Assembly (NCBI GenBank): GCA_003242085.1
Contig: QBML01000016.1
Location: 50,934-114,933 of the forward strand
Length of the DNA: 64,000 nucleotides
Origin: Pseudanabaena frigida
Lineage (GTDB): Bacteria; Cyanobacteriota; Cyanobacteriia; Pseudanabaenales; Pseudanabaenaceae
Direction: 5' to 3'
Shown here one piece after another: positions 1-9,963 of the stretch. The number at the start of each line of letters is the position of its first letter. Within the stretch, counting starts at the first letter, position 1. The notes beneath the pieces are model-generated. The model was not told the origin of the DNA. It saw only the letters and a list, made by a program, of their open reading frames with translations, and ran no database searches. A program made the translations under genes and the position numbers.

Positions 1-979
1 CGCTTACACTTTCATAGATCTCTGTATCTTGCTCAATCCAACCAACACTCGCATCGATTACCATCAAGACTAAATCGGCTGACTTGGCAGCTTGACGCGA
101 TCGCTCCACACCAATTTTTTCTACAACATCTTCAGTTTCCCTAATACCCGCTGTATCGAGAACTTGAATGGGAATACCACCCACTACTAACTGCGAATCT
201 ACGACATCGCGAGTTGTTCCAGGTAAATCTGTTACGATCGCCCGATCGCTACGACTCCAAGCATTCAGTAGACTCGACTTGCCAACATTGGGACGACCCA
301 TGATCGCCACTTTTAGACCTGTACGTAACAATTCGCCGCGATCGGCTGTCGCTAAAATCTGTTGCGATTCTTTCGATACTATGTCAATTTCGGTTTTTAC
401 CCATTCCACATCAAGGGGTGGCAAATCATCTTCAAAATCGATCCGTGCCTCTATTTCAGTTAAAAGATTAAGACATTTACCCCTTAAATACTTGAGAGAT
501 TGGGCTAGCTTACCCCGTAACGAAGCGATCGCCGCCTGCGCCGCTTGAGCGGATTTCGCGCCGACTAGATCGTTAATACTTTCTGCCTGCGTGAGATCGA
601 TTCTGCCATTGAGAAATGCCCTGAGGCTAAATTCTCCTGCCTCCGCCAGTCTAGCGCCATGCTCTAAACATAGATTTAACACCTGTTGCACTGCCATGAT
701 TCCACCATGACAGTGAAATTCCACCACATCTTCACGGGTAAAAGAACGAGGAGCTTTCATCAATAGCAATAGGCTTTCATCTACTATTTCCCCAGTTGAG
801 GGATTTCTCACATAACCATAAAGAATGCGATGACTTTCCCAAACCTGCTTACCCCCTGCATTAAAGATTTGCTGAGCGATCGCCACGGCGCGATCGCCTG
901 ATAGTCTGACAATACCTACACTTCCCTGCTGCGGAGAGATAGCTGTGGCGATAGCGGCGATCGTATCAGATAGACTCAT
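1..979 (-). CDS. mnmE: tRNA modification GTPase MnmE (N-terminal 326 residues, runs off the window)
   Basis: MnmE works with MnmG to install the carboxymethylaminomethyl group on wobble uridine 34 of certain tRNAs. Reading the minus strand from ATG 979, the protein opens [20 protein letters not shown], the usual N-terminal tetrahydrofolate-binding domain, followed by the helical domain and then the inserted G domain, with the P-loop [14 protein letters not shown] and the G3 stretch LDTAGIRET visible. The reading frame is open to base 2, so the rest of the G domain, the C-terminal helices and the Cys-x-Gly-Lys tail are outside the window. Family identity is secure from these motifs; nothing is odd in the visible part. 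Confidence 0.96.
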   Translation of the reverse strand, partial: MSLSDTIAAIATAISPQQGSVGIVRLSGDRAVAIAQQIFNAGGKQVWESHRILYGYVRNPSTGEIVDESLLLLMKAPRSFTREDVVEFHCHGGIMAVQQVLNLCLEHGARLAEAGEFSLRAFLNGRIDLTQAESINDLVGAKSAQAAQAAIASLRGKLAQSLKYLRGKCLNLLTEIEARIDFEDDLPPLDVEWVKTEIDIVSKESQQILATADRGELLRTGLKVAIMGRPNVGKSSLLNAWSRSDRAIVTDLPGTTRDVVDSQLVVGGIPIQVLDTAGIRETEDVVEKIGVERSRQAAKSADLVLMVIDASVGWIEQDTEIYESVS

Positions 980-1181
980 TCGTAATTTTTCTGGAATTAA
1001 ACATACATAGAAACAACATTACAGTAATTCCCATCACGTATGGCTTATGCATGATGACAATCCTAAATGAGTACAGAGCATTTTGACTGCACTCAGCTAG
1101 TGCGATCCCCTAGCTGAGCGTAGTTAACGCCCAATCCAAATATACTGATTATTTCAGATCGCTCTATAGCAATTCAAACCT

Positions 1182-1224
1182 CAAATAAATAAAGGCGGCA
1201 CTTTGCGCCGCCTTTATTTATTTG
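1182..1224. repeat. 18-bp perfect inverted repeat between divergent genes
   Basis: Arms 1182-1199 and 1207-1224 are perfect complements around the 7-nt centre ACTTTGC. The hairpin lies between mnmE and the sensor kinase, which are transcribed away from it, so it is not a terminator for either. The remaining 980-1472 interval is AT-rich and shows no gene. Confidence 0.85.
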
Positions 1225-1472
1225 CTTAGATGATTACTGATTTGGCGCTTGACATAGAGCAAAACAAACTTTCATTAATTTTTTTGCCAAGCTTTGCTTC
1301 TTAAGACTTAAAATTGAATTAAGATATACTTAATTGCTGGATTAAAAATTAAATCTCAACTAGATTAGAGTAAAGAATCATTTCTACGAAGTTAGGGGGA
1401 TGAGCAGAGGTTCCAAATTTATACGTTTATTGTCGGTCTTAAGATCGATTTTGCATCTGGGATTTTTAAACT

Positions 1473-4400
1473 ATGTCTACTCTTGTTAATGGTGATACAC
1501 CAATCTACCCAGAAGATCGGGAAAATATTACTAAAAGCAGTTTTTCTACAAGCAAATTGACTGTAAAAAATTCGTCTAATCGGACTAAAGAATCTTTAAA
1601 ACTACACCAAGCAATCTTGGACAGTGCTAATTACTTAATCATCGCGACAAGAGTTGATGGGATAATTTCTGCCTTTAATGCGGCGGCTGAACAATCGCTT
1701 GGGTATAAATCATCGGAATTAATTGGTAAGTATACTCCTGAATGTTTTCACGATCTTTTAGAGATTCAACAACGAGCGATCGCATTAACAGAGGAATTAG
1801 GAATTCCAATTTCTGCAGGATTTGAAGTGTTTGTCGCTAAAGCGCGTTTAGGACAAATAGAAGAGTGTGAATGGACGTATATTCGCAAAGATGGCTCGCG
1901 ATTTCCTGTAATGCTTTCTATCTCTACATTACGCGACGAGAATAATGAAATTTCTGGTTTCTTAGGTATTGCTAATGACATTACCAAACGGCGACAGAGC
2001 GAAGAAAATTTAAAGAAAACATTAATGGAGTTAGAGTTTCAGAAGTTTGCTCTAGACCAAGCTGCGATTGTTGCTGTTACAGATTTACAGGGGAATATTA
2101 CTTACGTAAATAGTAAATTCTGTGAAGTCTCTGGGTATAGCCAAGCAGAGCTAGCGGGAAAGAACCATCGATTGCTCAATTCGGGCTATCATCCTCCTGA
2201 GTTTTTTGCTAACCTTTGGCAAACCATTGCTAGTGGGAAGGTCTGGCGCGGTGAAATCCGTAATCAATCTAAAGATGGAACATATAACTGGTCTGACTGT
2301 ACGATTGTTCCATTGTTAGACGATCTCGGATCGCCAATGCAATACCTAGCAATTCGTTTTGATATAAGCGACCGTAAAAAGCTTGAAGAAACTTTGCGAT
2401 TGCAGGAACGGGCGATCGCAGCTAGTCACAATGGGATTGTTATCACTGATCGGCGCATCCCAAGCAATCCAATTGTCTATGTAAATTCAGCATTTGAAAA
2501 AATTTCTGGCTATAAAGCTAGTGAAGTTATTGGCAAGAACTGTCGTTTTTTACAAGCAAATGACTTACATCAGCCAGAGAATAATGTACTACGTTCGGCA
2601 ATTGCTTCAGGAAGTTCTTGTACAGTTGTTATTAGGAACTATCGCAAAGATGGCTCACTATTCTGGAATGAATTACATATATCTCCTATATTGGATGAAA
2701 ATGGCAATGTAACGCACTTCATCGGTATCCAAACTGATATAACTAAGCGAAAAGAAGCCGAGAAAGATTTGAAGAGGCAAATGCGCCTTACGGTTTTACT
2801 CAATCGAATTACTGATGAGATTCGGCAGAGTCTTGATATCGATAGTATTTTTCAAACTGCTGCCCATCAGATTCAAATAGCTTTTCATGCTAGTCGTTGT
2901 TTGATTTACAAACTGGAATATAACCATCATGAATCTCTAGGGCGACCTCAAATTTCTCTAATGTCAGAGCAGTTGGCTGACAAAATTTTTTCTGTCAAAG
3001 ATATTGAATTGCCTTTGCTAAACAGTACGTTTGGGCAAAATATTTCTAGCCAAGATCGCGCGATCGCCGTTACAAATGTCTATACCGATCCTAATTTAGA
3101 CGAGTTTGGTGAATTATTCTATCGGATGCAATTGCGATCGCTATTGGCGATTCGGACTTCATCGCATGGCGTCACAAATGGAATTATCTTGTTACACCAT
3201 TGCAATAGTTTTCATGAATGGACAATTGAGGAAAGAGAATTACTTGAATCCGTTGCTAATCAAGTAAGTATTGCCCTATCGCAAGCAAATTTATTAATTA
3301 AAGAAACTCAACAACGGGAGTTGCTGATCAAGAAAAATGCGGAATTAGAAGAGGCTAAAAGTATTGCTGAAGCTGCAAACCGTTCTAAGAGTGACTTTTT
3401 AGCCACGATGAGCCATGAGATCCGTACTCCGATGAATGCAGTGATCGGGATGACGGGAGTTTTACTAGATACTAATTTAACGAAGGAGCAACGTGAGTTT
3501 GTCGAAATCGCTCGAAATGCAGGTGATACCCTATTAACGATTATCAACGACATTTTAGATTTCTCTAAGATTGAATCGGGGCATCTGGAATTAGAAGAGC
3601 AAACTTTCGATTTGCGAACTTGTTTAGAAGATACGATCGAGTTGCTATCAGCTAAAGCAATTGAGAAAGAAATCGAACTGGGATACTTGATTCATCCAGA
3701 TGTTGACTTGATCGTGATTGGTGATATGACGCGCCTGCGCCAAGTGTTAGCCAATTTGATAGGCAATGCCATTAAATTTACTAGCCGTGGTTTTGTGAAT
3801 ATTTCGGTCACCCAATTACCAGTTTCACATTTTGTGCGCTGCAATTTACACGATCGCCATGAAGAAGAAGATTTACTGCGAACATTGAAGTTTGCGGTTA
3901 AAGATACTGGTATTGGTATTCCTAGCGATCGCCTACATCGATTGTTTCAACCGTTTAGCCAAGTAGATGCCTCAACAACTAGGCAATATGGTGGGACTGG
4001 TTTGGGATTGGCGATTAGTAAGCGGCTATGCGAACTCATGGGCGGCACAATGTGGGTTGAGAGTGATATTAATCAAGGCTCTACTTTTTACTTCACAATT
4101 ACCGCCCCTGCTAATACTCTGGAGCAATTATCTACAGCTAATATTGCAGATTTACAATCAATCTCACAATTAACAGCTCAAAACTTTTCTAATAAATATG
4201 CACAAGGGTTAGATCGATTTATTGTTGAAGGTTTAGAATCCCTTTCAAGTGCTGATCGAATTTCTATAGATCGGTTTCAAAAACGCCAAAATTATATATT
4301 TGACCCGCTCATGGCAAAAAATCATCCTCTGCGAATTTTGTTAGCAGAAGATAATGTTGTGAATCAAAAAGTTGCCATTCATATTTTGCAAAGGATGGGC

Positions 4401-5069
4401 TACAGAGCTGATGTGGCAGCGAATGGGTTAGAAGTTTTAGCGGCGCTATCGCAGCAAACCTACGACCTAGTTTTTATGGATATGCAAATGCCTGAAATGG
4501 ATGGTCTCGAAGCAACAAAGCAAATTGATATCCATTGGAAAGAAGGTAAGTTTACTCATAAACCGTGGATCGTAGCAATGACCGCTAATGCAATGCAAGG
4601 AGATCGCGAAATTTGTCTGGCTGCGGGTATGAACGATTATCTTAGTAAGCCGATTCGCAATTCTGAGCTTGTGCGGGTATTATCTGAATGCCAACCTCTT
4701 ACGCCAAACATTTCTGCAATGTTATCAGTAAATATTGGCACTCTGCATGAAGTCGCTAGCGATATAGGCGGTGACGATCCAGCGTTTTTAATTGAGTTGA
4801 TCGATAGTTATCTAGACAATACGCGATCGCTGATTCAAGAGCTATATACTAGCTTTGCACAGCAGGATTTAGACGCATTACTGCGTACAGTTCACACTTT
4901 GAAATCTAGTAGTGGAGTAATCGGTGCAGAGGATCTGTCAAACCTTTGTCGTGAGTTAGAAACAAAACTACGCAATAAAAACTATGAGGATTTAGATATC
5001 AAAATCAATAAAATTGCTGATGAATACGCTTGTGTTAAATCTGAGTTAGAGCGGGAAAGATATATTTAG
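1473..5069 (+). CDS. Hybrid sensor histidine kinase: PAS-PAS-LOV-GAF-HisKA-HATPase-REC-HPt
   Basis: A soluble 1198-residue multi-step phosphorelay protein. Order seen: PAS (about 45-175), PAS (about 190-312), a third PAS that carries the LOV signature GKNCRFLQ (Cys357, the position that forms the photo-adduct with flavin), with [11 protein letters not shown] and FIGIQTDIT downstream as in bona fide LOV domains; GAF (about 450-613); coiled coil; HisKA with SHEIRTP (phospho-acceptor His648); HATPase with [17 protein letters not shown] (Asp811) and [13 protein letters not shown]; a receiver domain (LLAEDN, phospho-acceptor Asp1003 in [12 protein letters not shown]); and a C-terminal HPt with His1141 (VHTLKSSSG). 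No membrane segment is seen. All phosphotransfer residues are present. Inference: a blue-light and possibly redox or ligand sensor whose output could pass from HPt His1141 to the REC-GGDEF protein encoded 206 bp downstream on the same strand. Confidence 0.93.
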   Translation: MSTLVNGDTPIYPEDRENITKSSFSTSKLTVKNSSNRTKESLKLHQAILDSANYLIIATRVDGIISAFNAAAEQSLGYKSSELIGKYTPECFHDLLEIQQRAIALTEELGIPISAGFEVFVAKARLGQIEECEWTYIRKDGSRFPVMLSISTLRDENNEISGFLGIANDITKRRQSEENLKKTLMELEFQKFALDQAAIVAVTDLQGNITYVNSKFCEVSGYSQAELAGKNHRLLNSGYHPPEFFANLWQTIASGKVWRGEIRNQSKDGTYNWSDCTIVPLLDDLGSPMQYLAIRFDISDRKKLEETLRLQERAIAASHNGIVITDRRIPSNPIVYVNSAFEKISGYKASEVIGKNCRFLQANDLHQPENNVLRSAIASGSSCTVVIRNYRKDGSLFWNELHISPILDENGNVTHFIGIQTDITKRKEAEKDLKRQMRLTVLLNRITDEIRQSLDIDSIFQTAAHQIQIAFHASRCLIYKLEYNHHESLGRPQISLMSEQLADKIFSVKDIELPLLNSTFGQNISSQDRAIAVTNVYTDPNLDEFGELFYRMQLRSLLAIRTSSHGVTNGIILLHHCNSFHEWTIEERELLESVANQVSIALSQANLLIKETQQRELLIKKNAELEEAKSIAEAANRSKSDFLATMSHEIRTPMNAVIGMTGVLLDTNLTKEQREFVEIARNAGDTLLTIINDILDFSKIESGHLELEEQTFDLRTCLEDTIELLSAKAIEKEIELGYLIHPDVDLIVIGDMTRLRQVLANLIGNAIKFTSRGFVNISVTQLPVSHFVRCNLHDRHEEEDLLRTLKFAVKDTGIGIPSDRLHRLFQPFSQVDASTTRQYGGTGLGLAISKRLCELMGGTMWVESDINQGSTFYFTITAPANTLEQLSTANIADLQSISQLTAQNFSNKYAQGLDRFIVEGLESLSSADRISIDRFQKRQNYIFDPLMAKNHPLRILLAEDNVVNQKVAIHILQRMGYRADVAANGLEVLAALSQQTYDLVFMDMQMPEMDGLEATKQIDIHWKEGKFTHKPWIVAMTANAMQGDREICLAAGMNDYLSKPIRNSELVRVLSECQPLTPNISAMLSVNIGTLHEVASDIGGDDPAFLIELIDSYLDNTRSLIQELYTSFAQQDLDALLRTVHTLKSSSGVIGAEDLSNLCRELETKLRNKNYEDLDIKINKIADEYACVKSELERERYI

Positions 5070-5275
5070 AAAAATTATTATGGGCAAAAGGGTAAATTAA
5101 AAACTAAAGATCGGATTTAGTAGACCGGATTTTATTTAATCTCTGCTTTTTATTGCTTTTTATATTTTAACTGTCTTAGCAGTTACTATAAAATCTTAAA
5201 ATGAATTAAGTACTGCTAAAGCCAATTTCAATGTCCAACTATGACTAGTTATTCCCAATACTGTCCAATTATGTA

Positions 5276-6304
5276 ATGACAATCGACGATATTAGCGATC
5301 GCCACAAGCATCCGAACCCAGAAGTCAATATTCTCGAGACAACAGCATCCAAACCAGCGCTGATTCTAATTGTGGATGATGATTTGTTTATGCGAAAAAT
5401 TTTGGTACGTTATTTAGAGCGTGAAAATTATCGTGTGGTTGAAGCGGCTGATGGCATGGAGGCGTTAAAACTGTATCAAGAACGTCAACCAGATATGATT
5501 TTGCTCGACGCAATGATGCCTGTTTTGGATGGATTTGAATGTTGCTCTCGATTACAACAACTTCCCAACGGCGATCACACTCCAGTTTTAATTATCACCG
5601 CGCTCGAAGATCGTGAATCTGTGGATCGCGCATATGAGGTTGGTGCATCGGACTATGTGACTAAGCCAATTCATTGGGCGGTTTTGCGACAACGGGTGCG
5701 CCGCTTGTTAGAACAGGCTAATTTACGCGAACAGCTTGAAGCTGCTAATCAAAGACTGGCAGTTGTCGTTAAAGAATTACAGCGTCTAGTCGCAATTGAT
5801 GGCTTAACCCAAGTAGCTAACCGTCGTCACTTAGATGCATATCTAGAACAAGAATGTAGTCGCGCAAACAGAGAGCAGATTCCAATTTCATTGGTTTTAT
5901 GCGATATTGATTTCTTTAAAAACTATAACGATAATTACGGACATCAAGAAGGAGATCTCTGCTTGCAGCAAGTTGCTCAAGCGATCGGTAAAGCCACAAA
6001 TCGACCTGCGGATTTAGTTGCTCGCTACGGTGGTGAAGAATTTGCGATCGTCTTACCTAATACCGACATTGAAGGGGGGATGAATGTAGCAATTAGAGCC
6101 AATGAAATCATCCGATCGCTCAAATTACCTCATAATCACTCTAAAGTAGCCAACCACGTAACGATTAGCTGTGGTGTCGCGACTCTTTTACCATCTCAAA
6201 ATTTTCAAGCGATAAATTTGCTAAAAGCCGCAGATCGGGCTTTATATGTTGCTAAGGCTGATGGACGAAATTGTGTAAGACAAAGTGATTTAGTTGAAGA
6301 TTAA
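5276..6304 (+). CDS. Response regulator with diguanylate cyclase output (REC-GGDEF, PleD-like)
   Basis: 342 residues. The N-terminal receiver domain (about 28-140) has the acidic pair in VDDDLF, phospho-acceptor Asp78 ([11 protein letters not shown]) and the conserved Lys in YVTKPI. The C-terminal GGDEF domain (about 170-335) has an active GGEEF signature at residues 252-256 and the inhibitory I-site RPAD at 243-246, exactly five residues upstream. It should therefore make cyclic di-GMP from two GTP and be product-inhibited. It follows the LOV hybrid kinase on the same strand after a 206-bp gap, so the two are plausible partners; that pairing is inference. Confidence 0.93.
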   Translation: MTIDDISDRHKHPNPEVNILETTASKPALILIVDDDLFMRKILVRYLERENYRVVEAADGMEALKLYQERQPDMILLDAMMPVLDGFECCSRLQQLPNGDHTPVLIITALEDRESVDRAYEVGASDYVTKPIHWAVLRQRVRRLLEQANLREQLEAANQRLAVVVKELQRLVAIDGLTQVANRRHLDAYLEQECSRANREQIPISLVLCDIDFFKNYNDNYGHQEGDLCLQQVAQAIGKATNRPADLVARYGGEEFAIVLPNTDIEGGMNVAIRANEIIRSLKLPHNHSKVANHVTISCGVATLLPSQNFQAINLLKAADRALYVAKADGRNCVRQSDLVED

Positions 6305-6311
6305 TATAAAT

Positions 6312-6354
6312 CCAAAAAGGAGATGCGGCGCGAAGCGCCGCATCTCCTTTTTGG
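6312..6354 (+). terminator. 20-bp perfect hairpin with GAA loop after the GGDEF gene
   Basis: Arms 6312-6331 and 6335-6354 are perfect complements around GAA, with apex GCGAAGC. The 3' arm contains TCTCCTTTTT, so it can act as an intrinsic terminator for the upstream regulator gene. Confidence 0.85.
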
Positions 6355-6446
6355 TCTTTGTGTATATAAGTATGCTGACCATAGCTATAATCACAATTGC
6401 AGAAACTAAATATTCAAATCAAATCAAACATCGATCGCAAAATCCT

Positions 6447-7061
6447 ATGGAATGGCATATTACGGACGCACAAAGCTTAGCAATCATCGATCAAGAAATT
6501 GGTGAGCATTCACTCTCCCCAGCCGAATACGAAATTGTGCGCCAAGTAATTTATGCAACCGCAGATTTTGAATATAAAAATCTTGTCAGGTTTTCAGATC
6601 AGGCTTTGCAGGCAGGAGCGGCTGCTCTAGCAACGCGAGCGACAATTGTTGTGGATGTGCCAACTGTGCAAGCTGCCATCTTCCCCAAGATTTGTGATAC
6701 TTTTGCGAATCCAATCTATTGTGGGGTTGAGGCAATAACTCGTCCCCAAAAGGGTAAAACTCAGGCTGCTTGGGGTATTGACACCTTGGCAAGGCGCTAT
6801 CCTGAAGCAATATTTGTGATTGGCGAATCCCAGACAGCTCTAGCGACTTTGGTAGATTTGATTGAGTTAGAAGATGCTAAGCCTGCGTTGGTAATTGGCA
6901 CTCCTGCTGGTTTTATCGATACTGATGTAATTAAGTCTCGGTTAAATGATTCGCGAATTCCCCATATTCGGGTTGACGGACGTAAAGGTAATGCGATCGC
7001 GGCTGCGGCGATCTTTAATTCATTAGTCAGCTTGGCATGGCAGGCATACGGCAATAAATAA
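6447..7061 (+). CDS. cobH: Precorrin-8X methylmutase (CobH/CbiC)
   Basis: Catalyses the C11-to-C12 methyl migration that turns precorrin-8X into hydrogenobyrinate (or the cobalt form into cobyrinate) in cobalamin synthesis. 204 residues from ATG 6447, the usual family length; the frame stays open upstream but that part runs through the 6312-6354 hairpin, so the internal ATG giving MEWHITDAQSLAIID is preferred. Family blocks seen: RPQKGKTQAAWGI, VIGESQTALATL, VIGTPAGFID and VDGRKGNAIAAAAIFNSL. Oddity: the segment IYATADFEY has Tyr36 where CobH of Pseudomonas denitrificans has its substrate-protonating His43. Elsewhere in the window a B12-binding radical SAM gene is a potential consumer of the cofactor. 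Confidence 0.9.
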   Translation: MEWHITDAQSLAIIDQEIGEHSLSPAEYEIVRQVIYATADFEYKNLVRFSDQALQAGAAALATRATIVVDVPTVQAAIFPKICDTFANPIYCGVEAITRPQKGKTQAAWGIDTLARRYPEAIFVIGESQTALATLVDLIELEDAKPALVIGTPAGFIDTDVIKSRLNDSRIPHIRVDGRKGNAIAAAAIFNSLVSLAWQAYGNK

Positions 7062-7072
7062 GGCTTCGGATA

Positions 7073-7117
7073 GCTTCGACTACGCTCAGCCACCGGATAG
7101 CTGAGCGTAGTCGAAGC
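7073..7117. repeat. GCTTCGACTACGCTCAGC palindrome, copy 1
   Basis: Arms 7073-7090 and 7100-7117 are perfect 18-bp complements with a 9-nt loop. A partial copy of the arm start (GGCTTCGGATAGC) precedes it at 7062. The same arm recurs at 11040-11094 and, with two base changes, at 63912-63964. It sits between convergent cobH and the pentapeptide gene and may double as a terminator. Confidence 0.85.
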
Positions 7118-7127
7118 CATTGAGCGA

Positions 7128-7859
7128 TTAAGACCAAATAATCCCTGTTAAATTTGCCTCTTGAGTGATCATTCCTTCAATGACAGCATCTGCAAGTTTA
7201 GACTTGCTTAAGTTTGCCTTATAGAAATTTACGCGAGTGAGATCGGAACCTTGAAGATTGGCACTGGTAAGATCGGATTCACTCAGATCGGCATCACAGA
7301 GACTAGCGCCATACAAGCTGGCAAAAGTTAGATCGACCTCAGATAGCATGGCTTTATTCAGATTTGCGCCATTTAAGCTGGCACGGCTAAGGTCAGCGCG
7401 TTGCAAAATTCCTTCATTTAGATTTGCCCCAAACAATCTTGCATCTCTAAGAATTGCTTCACTGAGATCGGCACGATTGAGATTGGTTTTCCCCATATTT
7501 GCACCTGTTAGTTTGGCGCGAGGTAGTTTAGCTTTGCTCAAAATTGCTTTATACAAATTCACCCCATAAAGCTTGGCATCACTAAGATTTGCTTCGCTGA
7601 GATCCGCTTCTCCCAAATCTGCGCCACTGAAGTTTGCGCCGACGAGAGTAGCGCGATAGAGTTTGGTGCCATTAAGATCTGCACCGTTTAATTTGGCATT
7701 ACTTAAGTTTGCGCCATAGAGACTAGCTTCACTGAGATTTGCTCCACTGAGAATGGCATTACTCAAGTCAATTCCATTCATATCAGTTCTGCTGAGATTG
7801 ACTCCCGAAAAGTTGCGGCGACCTGCATAGTAGGTATCGATCAGTTCACTGACTTCCAT
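7128..7859 (-). CDS. Pentapeptide-repeat protein
   Basis: 243 residues, almost entirely tandem A(D/N)LXX five-residue repeats (for example LSGANLSEASLYGANL) from about residue 20 to the end, predicting a right-handed quadrilateral beta-helix. A short N-terminal segment (MEVSELIDTYYAGRRNFSGV) caps the helix. No signal peptide or fused catalytic domain is visible. Members of this family are abundant in cyanobacteria and most have no known role. Convergent with cobH, and upstream of it on the same strand lies the gvpG-like gene. Confidence 0.93.
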   Translation of the reverse strand: MEVSELIDTYYAGRRNFSGVNLSRTDMNGIDLSNAILSGANLSEASLYGANLSNAKLNGADLNGTKLYRATLVGANFSGADLGEADLSEANLSDAKLYGVNLYKAILSKAKLPRAKLTGANMGKTNLNRADLSEAILRDARLFGANLNEGILQRADLSRASLNGANLNKAMLSEVDLTFASLYGASLCDADLSESDLTSANLQGSDLTRVNFYKANLSKSKLADAVIEGMITQEANLTGIIWS

Positions 7860-7937
7860 TAGTTTTTCAGTAGGTTTGTTTTCAGTATAAAACTAATAGA
7901 GAGGAGGATATATTCAAAGATTACTTCCACATCTTTA

Positions 7938-8162
7938 CTATGCTTGTTCGTTTATTTCAGCTTCCATTGCCTCTAAAATTTCTTGTTCTTGAACTACAAA
8001 ATCTTCTTCACTAATATCACCTAGATCGAATCTGAGCTGTAAAGTGGTGAGGCGTTTTTGCAGATTTTCCTGCTGTTCTAATTCTTCGGTTGCTCGTTCT
8101 TCGATTTGTTCTGCAATCCAAACCAGTCCATCAAGGGGTGCTGTCAGTAGTTGCCATATCAT
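7938..8162 (-). CDS. gvpG: GvpG-like gas vesicle protein
   Basis: 74 residues starting MIWQLLTAPLDGLVWIAEQI, the GvpG N-terminal pattern (hydrophobic LLxxPxxGxxWIxEQ), followed by a charged coiled coil with the family block LGDISEEDF. GvpG is an accessory protein of gas vesicle assembly. The ATG at 8162 is chosen because AAGGAG lies about 10 nt upstream; the frame extends further upstream but without such a site. No gvpA, gvpC, gvpN or gvpF/L is present nearby, so the gene stands alone in this window, divergent from pyrD. Confidence 0.72.
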   Translation of the reverse strand: MIWQLLTAPLDGLVWIAEQIEERATEELEQQENLQKRLTTLQLRFDLGDISEEDFVVQEQEILEAMEAEINEQA

Positions 8163-8235
8163 TGAAAATATACTCCTTATAAAACTTGTAAATATTGTGT
8201 GACGGACTTTGTCTACCACACTCATCATAAAACCT

Positions 8236-9348
8236 ATGCTAGATGTTGCTTATCGATATGGGGTGCGTCCCCTGTTATTTTCACTCGATCCTGAAGCGGC
8301 GCATCATCTGGCGATCGCGACATGTCATCGAATTAGTGAGTCATCCACACTCCAATCAATTGCTAAGTCTACCTTTTACTATAGCGATTCGCGGCTATCA
8401 CAAACCCTATGGAATCTAAAGTTTGAGAATCCTGTGGGCTTAGCAGCAGGTTTTGATAAAAATGCGGAAGCGATCGGGGCATGGGAACATCTAGGTTTTG
8501 GCTTTGCTGAAGTAGGGACAATTACTTCAAAAGCTCAATCTGGAAATCCCCAACCACGATTGTTTCGTCTACCGAGCGATCGCGCAGTTCTTAATCGCAT
8601 GGGTTTTAATAATCGGGGTGCAGCCGCTACAGCTATCGATCTCCAAAACTATTTATCAAATCACAAACTTAATATTCCTCTCGGTATTAATCTCGGTAAA
8701 TCAAAAGTTACAGAAATCTCAGATGCAAAATTTGACTACGCCGAGAGTTTGCGATCGCTCTACGATTTTGGCGATTATTTTGTCGTGAATGTTAGTTCCC
8801 CAAATACACCTAACTTGAGAGATTTACAAGCAACTGCTCAGTTAGGAGCTATTCTGGCGGAGCTAAACCCGATTAATACGGCCAATAAGCCAATTTTAGT
8901 AAAAATTGCCCCTGACTTAAACGATGCCGACATTATCGAAATTGTTAAAACTAGCCAAGCTTTCGGTGTGGCAGGAATTATTGCCACGAATACAACAATT
9001 TCTCGCCAAAATTTAACAACTTCGTATCTATCAATCACAGGTAAATCCGTAACTGAAGAAGCGGGCGGGATCAGCGGTCAGCCTGTGCGCGATCGCTCTT
9101 TGCAAGTAATTAGTCTCATCTGGCAAACAACTCAGGGGAGTTTACCAATTATTGGTGTGGGCGGTATTTTCACGGCGGAAGATGCATGGCAAAAGATTAC
9201 GGCTGGTGCAGCGATCGTCCAAGTTTACACAGGACTTATTTATGAAGGACCAATGATTGTTAAACAAATTTTGAAAGGTTTAATAACCAAGTTAGAAACT
9301 CATGGCTTAGATAATATTCAGCAAGCGATCGGGCTAGCTCACCGCTAA
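8236..9348 (+). CDS. pyrD: Dihydroorotate dehydrogenase, class 2 (quinone-dependent)
   Basis: Oxidises dihydroorotate to orotate with a quinone as electron acceptor, the fourth step of pyrimidine synthesis. 370 residues from ATG 8236; a TTG nine codons upstream is possible but the family normally starts at MLDVAYRYGVRPLLFSLDPE, which includes the short amphipathic membrane-binding helices of class 2 enzymes. FMN/substrate motifs: NPVGLAAGFDKNAEAI, NRMGFNNRG, VNVSSPNTPNLR with the catalytic Ser at about 187, ATNTTI, and IIGVGGIFTAEDA. Ends in a hairpin shared with the convergent neighbour. Confidence 0.95.
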   Translation: MLDVAYRYGVRPLLFSLDPEAAHHLAIATCHRISESSTLQSIAKSTFYYSDSRLSQTLWNLKFENPVGLAAGFDKNAEAIGAWEHLGFGFAEVGTITSKAQSGNPQPRLFRLPSDRAVLNRMGFNNRGAAATAIDLQNYLSNHKLNIPLGINLGKSKVTEISDAKFDYAESLRSLYDFGDYFVVNVSSPNTPNLRDLQATAQLGAILAELNPINTANKPILVKIAPDLNDADIIEIVKTSQAFGVAGIIATNTTISRQNLTTSYLSITGKSVTEEAGGISGQPVRDRSLQVISLIWQTTQGSLPIIGVGGIFTAEDAWQKITAGAAIVQVYTGLIYEGPMIVKQILKGLITKLETHGLDNIQQAIGLAHR

Positions 9349-9383
9349 AAGAGAAAGAGACGCTTTGCGTCTCTTTCTCTTTT
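9347..9383. terminator. 17-bp perfect hairpin shared by two convergent genes
   Basis: Arms 9347-9363 and 9367-9383, TTT loop, apex GCTTTGC. The arms begin inside the TAA of pyrD and end inside the TAA of the opposite gene, so the hairpin exactly fills the space between the two stop codons and can terminate in both directions. Confidence 0.9.
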
Positions 9384-9807
9384 AGTCTTGGCGTAATTGT
9401 TCTAATTCGGAACGCAAACTTGCTAGTTGTTGAGTGAGTTCTTTAATCTCATCGCGCATACTGGCTTTAACTGCGTTATCAGACGGATCGGATGAAGTGT
9501 CAGGAGCACTGTCATCGACTGTACTGGCAGTAGTAGTTACGGTGGTTAAACCTGTTGATTCGGTATTAGTAGTAGTGCCACTTACCTGTTGCGCGATAAA
9601 ACTATCTACATAACTACGGGCTTCTGCCTCAGTAGTTACGCCCTTTTCCGCAAGATCTTGAGCAACTTCATCAAAACTGCGACCCAACATTTTGAGATTT
9701 TCTTCGCGCTTAATGGGGTCTTGGAGTACCTCAATTAATGATGATGTTGCCCCCAGTGTGACGTAATAGCCTTTTTGGAGCAGCTTTCCTAAGTCGATGG
9801 TATCCAT
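9382..9807 (-). CDS. Phasin-like coiled-coil protein (COG3937-like)
   Basis: 141 residues from ATG 9807, preceded on the minus strand by GGAG; longer in-frame starts lack a ribosome site. The N-terminal half (MDTIDLGKLLQKGYYVTLGA, then an amphipathic region with EKGVTTEAEARSYVDSFIAQQ) resembles small phasin-like regulators of polyhydroxyalkanoate granules; a Thr/Ser/Asp-rich linker follows (about residues 80-110), then a heptad coiled coil (ELTQQLASLRSELEQLR). No membrane segment or enzyme motif. The phasin link is by pattern only; it could simply be a conserved cyanobacterial protein of unknown function. Confidence 0.5.
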   Translation of the reverse strand: MDTIDLGKLLQKGYYVTLGATSSLIEVLQDPIKREENLKMLGRSFDEVAQDLAEKGVTTEAEARSYVDSFIAQQVSGTTTNTESTGLTTVTTTASTVDDSAPDTSSDPSDNAVKASMRDEIKELTQQLASLRSELEQLRQD

Positions 9808-9963
9808 AAAACTCCTGCAAATGTGTAGTTTTGTAATATATTCTAACCGATCTGCTTTTGACAAAATTTTTGCGTGAGAATTTGTAGCGATCGCACTTTG
9901 CGCTCTCATCAATAAGGATGGGTTGCGCTTCGCGCTACAAATCCTGACGAAAGATCAAAGATC

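Noticed and set aside
6294..6446. Upstream in-frame extension of the precorrin-8X methylmutase gene
   Set aside because: It would be translated through the 20-bp hairpin 6312-6354 and overlaps the end of the GGDEF gene; the residues ([16 protein letters not shown]) are not family-like and ATG 6447 gives the normal length.
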